From Amoebophrya sp. A120 (lineage: Eukaryota > Sar > Dinophyceae > Syndiniales > Amoebophryaceae): a stretch of DNA of 64,000 nucleotides. Within the stretch, counting starts at the first letter, position 1. Every line of letters begins with the position of its first letter. The translations under genes were made by a program, and so were the position numbers. The stretch lies in contig CAJINV010000005.1 in assembly GCA_905178155.1 (NCBI GenBank), forward strand, positions 1,576,438-1,640,437, in the 5' to 3' direction. Below are positions 41,481-52,418 of the stretch, piece after piece. A model generated the notes under the pieces. That model ran no database searches and was not told the DNA's origin. It saw nothing but the letters and a program-made list of their open reading frames with translations.

Positions 41481-43602
41481 TCAGCAGTAGTTTTTATCCA
41501 CATGATCCAAGTAGCTCCAGATGGTTTCCTCAGAACTAGAGCTGCTGTTTCCACCGCCGGAACTCGCCCTACTCCGCTTCTGTTCCCTCTCCTGCTCCAT
41601 TCTTAATTGCTGTGGCGATTTCCGAAAATGGTCGTTCACCTGCATCGCTAGGATATCAACAGTAAAGTGCACCGTACAGATACACAACGCGCCCTTGCAT
41701 GACAAAGCGAATAAAGCTCCTGTTCTTACTGTTACAAGTTTACACAGGATTCACAGAAAATTGCCTGCTTTTCGTTCGCCACAATACCATAAATACATGA
41801 TGCATTTCTCCTGACTGTCTCTGTCACGCCTTGTAGTACCAGTACGGTGAAATAGAAGAAGTACTATCTCATAGACGACGAGAGAGGTGACCAAGCCGAA
41901 GTACCCCGCGGCGATGCCAAACTTCTGGGTATTCGGTATGTTGAAGAACCCCGGCGGCCGGTCCACGGGATCGAAAAAGCGCTGGTAGGTCGAGAAACAG
42001 CCCATCAGCAGCGTTATGTACAGCATGGGCGCGGTGGGCATCAAATAGATTAGCCCCGCGTTGCCGGCCAGGCCGCAAATCAGAAACCCGGGATGCAGTG
42101 CCCCCAGAATGCGGCCACCGTCCATCTGCCCCACGGGCATCAGGTTGAACAGATTGATCAGAAACCCCCAGTGGGCGAGGGCGAACGCGAGCTGGGACCC
42201 GGTCTGCAGCCCGTACAGAAAGGGCGCCACGGCCGCGAGGGAGCCGAGAACCGGGCCGGCGATCCCAATCAAAGCCTCGTGGGTGGCGTTCTTCGGTTGG
42301 TCCCGCATCTCCACGGCGGCGCCCATAAAGGGGAGAAACACCATGGGGCCGACGGGCACCTTCAGGTACCTGAATGACAATGATAATGAAGTGGATAAAC
42401 ATAACCGTAACCCTAGGTGAGCATGGCGGGCGATTTTTCATTTTCTCAAGTAGAGGTCGGCGAACTGAATGTAAGACACAGTCTGCGACTGAATCTGAAA
42501 CATACAAATAGAAATACCTCATCATCAGAGCGTGGCCCATTTCGTGCACGAAGATGAGGGAAATCATGCCCAGCCCGTACTGCCACCCGAACACGTACGC
42601 GTAGGCGAAGCTGCTCAAGACAAGCGACAGCAGCGGGCCCATCTTCGACAACTTCAGGAGCGGTATGGCAACCTTCAGCCCCGGCAGCACCTTGACCGCG
42701 GCGTACCCGGCCGCGCCGACACCGAGGACCCGCTGCCAAAACCCGCCGCCGGTCGAGTCCTTGCGGTCAAATTGGTCACGGTTTGATCCGGAGCTTTTCC
42801 GCGCAAAGTGGCGCGCTTGTTCAAGATGCAGAAGTTGATGGTGTGCAGGGAGAAGGCCGCCCGCTTTGGTTTTCAACATGATCGAGGTAGTTCTGTCCCT
42901 CCTTATCAACTCGTCGTCATCGGGTGAAGCAGCCACGCAGGCTAGAAAGCCTCCAGGTGGGCTAATCCTTGTTTGTCGGTGTGGCGTGGCCAGTGCGGCA
43001 TTCATTCCGGGTGGAACGTCCTTGTGGTGAGGCGGCCCCTCGTACTGTAATGGTGGTCGCGCAGCTTGTCCACCAGCGCGGGCCGCTGTGCTGTAGTTCG
43101 CGTTGTTACAACTGCCAGTCGATTGTTTCCCGTACAGCACCGAGCGCAAGGTCGCAGGAAACTCTTTGAAACTTGGATAACGAGAATCAACAAGGGATTC
43201 CGGCGGCGACTCGTCCACCCACTCCTGCTCCCGTCGCGGTCCTCGTCGTCCACCAATGTTGGGTACGTTACTTCCACTCCCGCTCGACGTCGACGAGGTA
43301 GAGCACGACGACGGCGCAGAGGATGAACTACAAAAGCACCTGCTCTGAAGAAACCTCCGCCCTTGGCTGGGGGCGCGTGCGTTAGCATCAAATGCACCAG
43401 AATTCCATCGCCTGGTTGTTGACGTACTAGTCGACGCACTGTAATGCTTGCGTAGTACCAGTCGACAGGGCAACTCGGCTGAACGGGGAAGAGACCAACG
43501 GGGCCTCCTCCTCGTCAGGTCGTGGGTTAGCTTTTGCATCAAACCAGAGTTCTTCACAGTCGCACTACGAACGGGCTGCGCGTGCGCGAGGAGGGTTTGC
43601 AT
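41481..43602 (-). CDS. M50 site-2-type membrane metalloprotease
   Basis: Exons 43602-42518, 42369-41865 and 41639-41481, all joined by GT-AG in frame (gatgag|gtattt to attcag|gtacct; gagata|gtactt to atgcag|gtgaac). The first ~75 residues are Arg/Ser-rich without acids, suggesting import into mitochondrion or plastid remnant. A hydrophobic segment carries the zinc motif HEMGH (within LIFVHEMGHALMMRY). The second exon has the second metal motif NLMPVGQMDGGR and several membrane segments, including GPVLGSLAAVAPFLYGL. These are the two hallmark motifs of site-2 proteases, which cut substrates within the membrane. The C-terminal exon is a polar, Ser-rich tail. The long N-terminal region before HEMGH (about 325 residues) is partly low-complexity. 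An in-frame TTG upstream (43641) was not taken as start. Confidence 0.88.
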
Positions 43603-44574
43603 TTTCTTGTACAATTTCGCTTTACTTCTAGTTGGCCGCAATTACGAGAGGAGAACGAGAAACCTGAGAGGTAAAACCATACGAGACAAGGAAACAAAAT
43701 CCATCATCTCTCCAATAAATATTTTTTCGTGTCTCAACTAATTTTCGCTATCCTACCGGGAAAAAAAGCAGAGAGGGAGAACACGATGAGTCTCTGTATT
43801 CGAGTCTGAAGATCAACATATTCTGCGTATTCGATTCCTCGAAACAAGAAATGTATCACAATCCCAATCCGTATCTTCAGATAGAAAAAGTTATTCTCTC
43901 TCGGAATCTGCACGGAAACCATATCATTCCCATTGGCCTCTGGTATCCTCTTCCTCCATTGATCTAGGTACTGGCGGGGGTTTACGGCTCAGTATTCATT
44001 TCCAGGTTTAAGTTACTCACTTAAGTTCAGACTAGTAGATGCAACTGTCAAGGATAAGGAAGTTCTACATAAGTGGCTCAAAAAGCTTTGCCTTCTTTTC
44101 GCCGAAAGATGTGAAACACAGGCAAAACAAAAGCTCAAACAGATCCCGATTTCCCGGTGGTTGGAGGTCAAACTACAACTAGGCCTAGACGATACAGTCG
44201 AGCTCATCTATATTCATTTGGCAAAAATTCAGGTCTGCTCGAGCGCCTACTTTTTGATTTCATTTCATCCGGAGTGGTCAATACCTTTTTTCTAGTTTCT
44301 TTGTCGGCCTATTTGCCTACTATTTATACCGATTTATTACGAAAGTCAGTGCGAAACAAAAACGAAACGAAGTTCAAGAGCTCCTGCTCGACGTTGCGGT
44401 AACCACAAACACAAATGCAGTTCTGCAAAATCATTAAAGTTAAAACAAAATCTCTTAGTACAGTCCTCGAGTAAAAAACTCGTCGTCCTTCACGATTGTG
44501 ATTGAATTCCTCCTCCACAAAAATTCTGGCAGCCCATCCATCCGGTCCAGGTTATCGTCCTCGTCCCAAAGTGG
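43603..44574. other. intergenic spacer
   Basis: AT-rich with only short ORFs lacking motifs. Confidence 0.5.
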
Positions 44575-47500
44575 TCATGGAGTGTCAAGCTCATCTTCAA
44601 CTTCTTCATCAGTCGCTATCCGTGCGCCTTCAGGAGCAGGGCGAGTGGTCCCTGCGTCAAGCAGCGAAGGTATCATGTTAATTGCTGTGTGAGTTGTAGG
44701 CTGGAGCACACTGCTGCTACTCGTTGAAATAGTTTCGGCGAGCCGTTCTAGACAGTTACTTGCTGTGGACAGTTGTAATCGCTGCTCTTGTCCAACAGTA
44801 GACGACATCTTCCCGGCGCTGGAAGCACTGGCGCAAGAAAAACTGCTGGTCGTAGACGTCTTCAGACGCTTCGCAGCTCGGTCTGCGACATGAGAAGGCG
44901 ACAGAGAGATATGCTGGCCCTGCTCCTCAACAGCACTGTCGATGTGGTGCACTCCGCGCTTGTTGCTTGATCGCGCTTGATGTTCTGTCGCAACAGCAAC
45001 AGAAACACAATTACCTTCGCCCACATCTTCCTCCAAGATGTGGACAAACCCATTTTGGATCCAGATTTGCTTCTGGGCTGCCATTTTGGTCAGCACACTC
45101 TCCAACTTCACGCTACTCATGCTCGTCTCGTCGCGCACCGTTTTTAACACCGTGTGCAGCGGCACAGCGGTGCTTTCCGCGTCACGCTCCTGCTGTGAAG
45201 CAGACAACAAGCGCAGCGATTGCGAGACGAGCCGCAAGTCATGCTCTGTCACGTTGGAAGCGGAAGACGTAATGTGGTCGCCGACAACTTGCTTTTGCTC
45301 GATGAAAGTGGACGAGGACGGCAAATTCGCAGACGCGCTGCTTGATGCGGGCTGAGAACAAGTAGCGCATTTCTTATTTGCCATCTTCGTGGTCGTGCTG
45401 GGATCTGGTTCTACTTCATCTCTTGCTCCTCCTGCGCTAGTACCAGCTCCGGTTTCCGCAGCACCGGCTGCACTAGTAGCAGCATGTTCATGAGAATCCT
45501 CGCCGAAGCGCACAGCAGCCCCCAGCGCGGTTCTTGCTGCTTCATCCACATAACCATCGGTTGTTCCAACATGGACGCCATCTGGTAGTTGTCCTCCCTG
45601 AGAGCAGGCGTGCGGGTCGACAACATTGCTCTGCGCATCTTTGGCGCTGCCTCTGCTCCGTAGCGCCGCGCATTCCGCTTCGAGAATTCTTACCCGGTGC
45701 GAGAAAAAACGTATCGACTGACGACACGTCTCCGTCTTCAAGGCTGCGCGGTGCGCCTCGTTGGCGGCGACAGCGCGTTCCGCAGCGTAGGCCGCGATCG
45801 CCTTCCTGAGCGCGTGGTTGGGTCGCAATTTTGTGGATATCAGTGCCTTGCCCGTTATCGGCGAAGTTCTGTTGCCAGTCTTGAACCACTCCGAGATGGC
45901 AGATCGGTCGTAGGTGTGGCCGTCCTTCGTGCACACCGGATCTTGCATGACATCGTGCAAAATCGGACAGCGGAAATCTGCCAACATCGGAAACAAAGCC
46001 TCGGGATCGACCGTCGACGCAGTCGTGCTTGCAGAAGGCGCTGCGAAAGCGGCCGCGTCCCGGGCAGTGGCGGCAACCACCTCAAGCCTGGTGTTTTCCG
46101 CGACCTGCCGATACGAAGTTTTGATGCGCCGGACGGTGTCCAACGTTCGCAGTCTGGCGATTTCCTTCTGTTGGTCCTCAATGCGCGTGTTCAGCGGGAG
46201 CGTGCGGAGCCGCCACTCAGATTCCACTCGCTGCGCGCTCAGCTGCCAATGAAGTTCCAGACTTTTCAGGCGCGCCACCTCCGTGTTCGCCGCCTTTCGC
46301 TCCTCTCGCAGCCTGCCGTTGTCCTGGTCTGCCATCTTCACGACGCGGGCGACCTCCTTCCGTAATTCGCTGTTTTCCGTTTGGAGTTTCTTCTCGCGGC
46401 CGCTGCGCTCAAGACAGCTCTGCAGGTTCTTTTCGTTTTCGTGTTTTAGCTTCTGCACCTGTGTGGTAAGCTCCAACTCGCTCCTCCGGAAATTGCTGTT
46501 CTCCTCTTGCAACGCCTTCACAGTTTGCGCATTCTCGCGTCGCATCTTGACGCCCTCGCTTTCCAAGAGTCTAAGGCGGAGCTGCAGCCTCTTGATTAAT
46601 TCAGCTTGCCCGTCCTGTAGTTGCGTGTTCCTGTTCGACGGCGGGACGACCGCACTCTGCAGGTTCTTTTCGTTTTCGTCTTTTAGCTTCTGCACCCGTG
46701 TGGTAAGCTCCGACTCGCTGTTCCTGATTTTACTGTTCTCCGCTTGCAGCGCCTTCAAGTTGTGCGCATGTTCAAGGCGAGAGCTCTGCAGGTTTTCCTC
46801 CATTTCGTCTTTTAACTTCTGTACCTGCGTGGTAAGCTGGGACTCGCTGTTCCGGATTCTGGTGTTCCTCTCTTGTAACGCCTTCACTATGTGCGCTTTC
46901 TCACGTCGCATATTAATGCTCTCGCTTTCCAACTGTTCAAGGCGGAGCTGCAGCCTTTGGATTAATTCAGCTTGCCCGTCCTGTGTCGTATTCGACGGCG
47001 GGAAGACCGCGCGCGCGTCTTTCAGCTGTTTTTTCAGGTTCGTGTTTTCCTCTTGCAGCTTTCGCCTTTCGACATACACTGCTAACCCATCATCGTCCTG
47101 GGCCGGCTCCTGTACGATGGCTTTGCTGGTCGATGCCTGCGCGGTCGACTTCGTTTCCACCGAAGAAGTGCCGGACGGCTGGAAGCTAGTGCAGCCACTA
47201 CCGCGCACCAGCACTGTGTCTAATTGCGCTGCGTGGTTGTTGTGCAGCTTTGCTACGTACTGGCAGTGGCAGTCCACTACTCGCTGCAAGTCTGCGATCG
47301 TCTGTTCGGACTGCGTGACCTTGTGCTGCAGCTGCAGCAGGCGATGTCCGCACAAGTGGGCCGCGTGCCCGGGACCAGCGACCCACTCGAGGCCGTAACG
47401 ACGTCGAAAAAACGTGTCGATTTGGGCCCGTAGCACGAAATTCGGAGCAACTACAGTGGACGGGAACTGCGACCGGGTGAGAGGTGAGATAAGGGCTGCG

Positions 47501-47835
47501 CCAGCCGCAGCTTGTTGTTCGAAATACCGCTTCAGCTGACTGCGTGAGTAGGAGTAGCCGTCGGCTGCCCGCACGGGATCCCACATGATTTCTTGCGAAA
47601 GCGGACACTTAAATGCGGCAGGAATATCGCCGTGTTGTTGTGGCCCGCGCCCGGCGGCTGATTCTAGTATTTCCGCGAGCAGAGCAACAAAAATGCCCTT
47701 CTCCTCTTGCTGCGGCGTCTTTAGCGGCGCAGCTGCTAGAGCTCTCCTCAGTGCGGAGTGGCCGGCGACTTCTGGGGCCTGCATTCCTGCTCGGGATTCC
47801 GTGCCGGCGCTTCTGCTTGACGAGGAAAAGGACAT
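44575..47835 (-). CDS. double U-box coiled-coil protein with winged-helix-like tail (paralogue 1)
   Basis: A single 1086-residue ORF from ATG 47835. U-box 1 (residues ~75-148) begins FKCPLSQEIMWDPVRAADGY; U-box 2 (~620-690) has FRCPILHDVMQDPVCTKDGH followed by RSAISEWFKTGNRTSPITGK. U-boxes recruit ubiquitin-conjugating enzymes, so a ubiquitin ligase is expected. Between them runs a long coiled coil with internally repeated blocks (SELTTRVQKLKDENEKNLQS and relatives). Near 870-945 is a winged-helix-like segment, VPLHTVLKTVRDETSMSSVK to QIWIQNGFVHI, shared with the next two genes. U-box 1 diverges from the other copies; U-box 2 matches those of the neighbours. It is the first of three tandem genes on the same strand, indicating local duplication. 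Substrates unknown. Confidence 0.85.
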   Translation of the reverse strand: MSFSSSSRSAGTESRAGMQAPEVAGHSALRRALAAAPLKTPQQEEKGIFVALLAEILESAAGRGPQQHGDIPAAFKCPLSQEIMWDPVRAADGYSYSRSQLKRYFEQQAAAGAALISPLTRSQFPSTVVAPNFVLRAQIDTFFRRRYGLEWVAGPGHAAHLCGHRLLQLQHKVTQSEQTIADLQRVVDCHCQYVAKLHNNHAAQLDTVLVRGSGCTSFQPSGTSSVETKSTAQASTSKAIVQEPAQDDDGLAVYVERRKLQEENTNLKKQLKDARAVFPPSNTTQDGQAELIQRLQLRLEQLESESINMRREKAHIVKALQERNTRIRNSESQLTTQVQKLKDEMEENLQSSRLEHAHNLKALQAENSKIRNSESELTTRVQKLKDENEKNLQSAVVPPSNRNTQLQDGQAELIKRLQLRLRLLESEGVKMRRENAQTVKALQEENSNFRRSELELTTQVQKLKHENEKNLQSCLERSGREKKLQTENSELRKEVARVVKMADQDNGRLREERKAANTEVARLKSLELHWQLSAQRVESEWRLRTLPLNTRIEDQQKEIARLRTLDTVRRIKTSYRQVAENTRLEVVAATARDAAAFAAPSASTTASTVDPEALFPMLADFRCPILHDVMQDPVCTKDGHTYDRSAISEWFKTGNRTSPITGKALISTKLRPNHALRKAIAAYAAERAVAANEAHRAALKTETCRQSIRFFSHRVRILEAECAALRSRGSAKDAQSNVVDPHACSQGGQLPDGVHVGTTDGYVDEAARTALGAAVRFGEDSHEHAATSAAGAAETGAGTSAGGARDEVEPDPSTTTKMANKKCATCSQPASSSASANLPSSSTFIEQKQVVGDHITSSASNVTEHDLRLVSQSLRLLSASQQERDAESTAVPLHTVLKTVRDETSMSSVKLESVLTKMAAQKQIWIQNGFVHILEEDVGEGNCVSVAVATEHQARSSNKRGVHHIDSAVEEQGQHISLSPSHVADRAAKRLKTSTTSSFSCASASSAGKMSSTVGQEQRLQLSTASNCLERLAETISTSSSSVLQPTTHTAINMIPSLLDAGTTRPAPEGARIATDEEVEDELDTP

Positions 47836-48428
47836 TTTGCTACAGCTACTGCTACGTACCTATCAAAAAGTATAAGTAGGACTATTAGCAGCTCTTTGTT
47901 TGTTTTACCCACGTCGTGTCCACGATGAAGTAGAGGTGTCAACTTTATGTAGGAGATGGCTTCGGCGATGACGTTCTTTTTTGTACGCTCTTCTTCTCCC
48001 TTTTTGCACTCAACACATCATCAGTATGCACTCCCTGTCCCTCTATCCAATAACGATGCCAAGTCCTCAAAGGTTTTCCTTGCATTTGTATGGTTAAAAA
48101 ATGCGAGGGGGGACACATCGACGACGACCAACAGCTAGAGATTTGCAAATTCGTCTGATCTGTGAGCAGTGTTCACAGTAGAAACCGCCGCAGGCAATTC
48201 TACGCTTGCGTCTAAAGTTCACGTCACAACTTAAGGAAAGCGTCTGTTTGCGGCGGGGGGAAGACGCTGAAACACCTTCACGGGGAAGAGTTCGCGACTC
48301 GTGAAGCCGTGTTTCAAAATGAAAATTAAATAGACGAACGACATTAGCATTAATACACAGTTAGCGACTTGCACTCCATTAAATCGATGGCGATCCCTCA
48401 ACAAGATACTTCTAAGACTAACTCTAGC
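47836..48428. other. intergenic spacer
   Basis: No supported gene between the first and second U-box genes. Confidence 0.5.
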
Positions 48429-51400
48429 TCATGCTGTCAGGTAAACCATGTCAGCCTCGATAATAATCTTTCTCTGTTCTACCATCCTGACCAAGCAGGC
48501 AACAGTCGTTCGGTCGTCAATATCAGTCTCGCTGCGTACCTTCTTTTTCAGCTCACTAAGGGGCACGTCGTATCTTTTCAACTCCGTGAACAGTCTGAAG
48601 ACCGTACGCTTGAAAGCCGTCAACGAAGCTTGATCCAATTCTTGTTCACGTTTTTCTTCTTCTGCCTTGCCCTCGTCTACTTCCCCGGATGATGATAATT
48701 CTGCTGCGTCGAAGGATCTGCTTCTTGCACTTGCACTGCTGGACAAAGAAATTGCGTCAGACTCACGCTTCCGCATGGGATCCAAAAACACCCGCTTCGC
48801 AGCTCTCCAGCACGAGGTTTCATGACCATCTTGCTCGTCGTCCATACTGATGTTCATCCTCCTGCGCTTGTTACTAATATTTCGAGACGCGGCGCCCGCG
48901 CCGGATAGCAACACAGGTCTTTTTTCAATTTTATCAACCGGCACCTCCTCGTCGTCGTCGTCGTCTACTTCAGCCACTACGAATCTGGTTCTCTCCGGAT
49001 CCAAATGCACAAATCCGTTTTCGATCAGAATTTCCTTCTGCTGCGCAATATGGATTGCAAAAATGTCTGGGTCTGGAAGAATTCATGTTTGTCATGCTTG
49101 TCTGGCGTGACTCTTAAGTCTGTCATGCGCGTTACCCTAGAGCTCCGTCTTTCTGTGATGCAGAAGCGCAGTTTGTCATGCAGAATAGGCAACACCTAGG
49201 AGCTCAGAAACTTGTCATGCTGAGCCAGCATGTGTAGCCTCATCATGAGACGACACCCAGCATCACAAGTTTCCAGACCCAGACATTTTTACATTTGATA
49301 CGCAAGTTCGCTGAGCGACTTCCCGAGCCGAGAATTGCTGATGGTGGTTTCCGCACGAATTCTGTCCTGCAAAAGATTCATGGGCACGACGTCGGTGTTG
49401 CGTTCCGCAAACACGCGAAACAGCGCAAGCCGCAAGTCGTACGCCGCCGTCGAGATTTGTGGCCCATCCGCTTCAGCATCTTTTTCTTGTTGAGTCGACA
49501 ATTTTTCTTTCGAAAACACAGACGGGGCTACGGCGATGAGCGCGCTTCCTCGCGTGGCGTTTTTTATCTTTCTCCCACTGCTGCCCCTCATGCTCGAATC
49601 CTCGCGGAAAAGCCCGAGAATGACACGGGCGTCCTCTGCGTCCCGCAATTCCGCAGCCTCTGCCCCGACTGCCCGTCCCTGCAATGCCAAAAACCGGGCG
49701 GACTCCTTGTAAGAGTCTTTTGTTAGTGCAGCACGCTCCGCCTCCTCCTCGAGGGCCGCGCGCTCGCGCTGGATGTCCGCCGTAGCGGCTACCCGCTCCG
49801 CTAAATAGGCAGCGATGGCCTTCCGCAGGGCGTGATTGGTACGCAGCGTCGTGAATTTCAGAGTCTTGCCCGTGATCGGCGACGTTTTGTTGCCCGTCCG
49901 GAACCACTCTGCGATGGCGCTCCGCTCGTAGGTGTGGCCGTCGTTTGTACAAACTGGGTCCTCCATCAATTCGTGCATGATCGGACACTTGAAATCATCT
50001 AAGATTGGGAACAGATCGTCCGCTTTAATTTCGCCATGATTTTTAACTAAGCCGCCCCCGCCCAGGAGACTGGTCGCGCGGCCAGAAGTCGTTGCGCTTC
50101 TTCCTCCAGCAGGACCACCGGCAGACACAGCTGCAGCGCTGTTCTTCGCTACTTCAGCAGCGAGCCTAGCATTTTCTTCTTCCAACTGCTTGACGCGGTC
50201 GCCCTGCTTAGCGTTTTCCTCCTCCAACTGCTTAATGCGCTTGCCCTGCTTCGTGCCTTCTATCTCCAACTGCTTAATGCGGTTGCCCTGTTTCGTGCCT
50301 TCCGTCTCCAGCTGCTTAATGCGGTTGCCCTTATTAGCGCATTCCTTCTGCAACTGCTTGATTCGGTCGCCCTGCTTTGCGCGTTCCTTTTCCAACTGCT
50401 TAGTGCGCCCGGCCTGCTCCGTAGTCATGCGCTGGTTGTTAGCTTTCATCTGCTGGATGCAGGCCTCTTTCTCCTGCCGCAGTTTCGTGCTCATATCGAG
50501 CTTCTGCTGCATCGTTCGCGTCTTTGTCAGTTCCACAATACGCATATGCTCGGCATTCTCATACTCGCGCGTCTTTTCTGAGACAGATTTCACTAAGCGG
50601 TTCTTCTCCATCGTCACGCGCGCGATCTCCGTCCGCAGATTTGTGTTTTGCTTATCCTGTGTCAGACTTCTAATACCATCTTCGGCTGCAGCCGCAGCTT
50701 CTATTTGGTGTAGTGAGCATGTTGTAGATGTATGAAGACTCCACCGTAGAAAAACCACGCGCAAGACTACAAGACAAACTATTTCTGCAGCACCTGGTGC
50801 TGCAATTTAGGCATGACAATCTGACTCTGAGGTGGACGATGGCAAGGTTAATACGCAAAGGATAATCCTGCGCCAAAGTTCTGATGACTGCAACCTGCTT
50901 CTGCGCTTGGCTCGGTTCCTGGTCAGTACCTGCATCGTGAACTTGTTTACAGTTTGCCCTAGCTCCGCCATGAAGCTGATCACCACGACGGGGTTCTGAT
51001 GTCTTTACGTCGGTGGCTGTCGCTTGATGTTTCTTGTGTAGCTGTGCAGGCGCTTCGCCAGCAGGTGCGGGTGCTCCCCCCGAGGCTTCTGCTACTTTTT
51101 TTCCGAACAAAGTCTGGGACGATACGAACGCGGTCTCCGTTACCCAACTGCGTTGCGGTCGTTGCCTGCGCAGCCTCGAGTTCTCTTCCGCGAGTTTGTC
51201 GATGCGGGCAGCCTGTTGCTCCACTTTATCAAATTCCGTGGCATTTTCCTCCACAAGCTTTGCGATACGAGCTGTCTGCTTTTTCACTTGGTTTTTTGCC
51301 TCAGCTTTCTCCTCCACAAGTTTTGCGTTCCTAGCGGTCTGCTGTTTCACTTGGTCCTCTGCCTCCGTCTTCTCCTCCGCGAGTTTTGCAATGCGTGCGT

Positions 51401-51713
51401 TTTGTTGTTCCGCTTGGCGGTTTGCCTCGTCCAGGCGCAAGTTGCGTAGGTGTATTTGTCGCCGGTATTCCTCGTGCAACTGCTTCACGTGTGCGCTGGC
51501 GCTTTCCTGGTGGCGCTTTAACTCTTCTTGCTGTCTTTGATGCTGCTGCTCCATCTTGTTCTTCAGTCTTGCTTTGTCCTCTTCCCATTGGCGAACCCGG
51601 GCTGCGTGATCCTGCTCCTGCCCGCCCTGAATGCAGTTGGCATGTTGACGAGGATGAGTCGGGTCATCATCATCAATCCGTGCGGGTTTGGCGGATGTAG
51701 CCCTCATCTCCAT
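48429..51713 (-). CDS. U-box coiled-coil protein with two winged-helix-like segments (paralogue 2)
   Basis: A first exon from ATG 51713 (to about 50800-50950, donor unresolved) codes for a coiled coil with repeated ARIAKLVEE units. A second exon starts near 50698 after an ATAG acceptor and runs to 49293. A third runs 49053-48429. Exon 2 has a 14-residue coiled-coil repeat (KQGNRIKQLEIEGT and variants, about six copies). Its U-box begins FKCPIMHELMEDPVCTNDGH and continues RSAIAEWFRTGNKTSPITGK. A family A introner splits a winged-helix-like segment; removing it reads LSELAYQIHIAQQKEILIEN, aligning with paralogue 1. A second such segment closes the protein (VPLSELKKKVRSETDIDDRT to IIIEADMVYLTA). 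An expected ubiquitin ligase. The winged helix resembles those at the C-terminus of MCM proteins, by pattern only. Confidence 0.8.
49054..49292 (-). repeat. introner, family A, best copy
   Basis: Intron inside the U-box paralogue 2. It has perfect 19-bp terminal inverted repeats: AAAAATGTCTGGGTCTGGA at 49059-49077 and its complement at 49272-49290. TTGTCATGC occurs several times inside. No GT-AG pair fits the frame. On the coding strand it starts TATCAAATG and ends GCAATCCAT, the same flanks as the copy at 55496-55761. Confidence 0.92.
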
Positions 51714-52418
51714 TATTGCGTCCTCCAAAACCGAAATACGCGCTCTTTAACTTGATTTTTATCTTGTTTGCAACACAACACGCTGGTGGTCGTGACGAGT
51801 TCAAAATCGAAGATAAAGATAATCAGATGAAAAGAGACGGACGACTCAAACTGTGTTGACAAACACACGTCAAGAAATAGATCGATGTCCGTGCGGGCCT
51901 CTACTCTTGAAGATCTCATAGAAGTTTTCACCGTAAAACTTTATTTCGCAGACACCTAGGGCTCAGACGCGATCATTTATCACTACTTTGGACGATCGAG
52001 CAACATGCTCATCTTCCTGGTGACGAACCGACAACTATTTCTACTTGTGAAAACGCATGATGTGGGTGGAAGCACAAGCGCGGGGCTCCAGTGGAGGGAG
52101 CGGTTCGTCACACTTACCAAAATCTTCAACACTTCAAGTCGAACAAGAAAATGCCGACGCCTCGTTGTGAGCACAAGCATTGGCTCTTTCGGATACAGAC
52201 GCATGCTCCAAGGACAACTGTCATTTGATTTTTTTCAAATGATTGAGCAACAGGATTATACCTATAACAGGCACAGCACTTCATCAGAACTGCAATTTTT
52301 TTCCCTAATGTAGATGTGGTCCTGCGACACTTTCACTTGGCTCTGTCCGGTTCTGGTATCCTGCTCGCCTTTTTAATTATCTTTGCAGTCAACATTTCAG
52401 CAAATAAAGCGACATCGC
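51714..52418. other. intergenic spacer
   Basis: No supported gene between the second and third U-box genes. Confidence 0.5.

Noticed and set aside
46283-47398. 371-residue plus-strand ORF, Ser/Phe/Cys-rich
   Set aside because: Exact antisense of the coiled-coil part of U-box paralogue 1; composition is the mirror of Glu/Lys/Leu codons.
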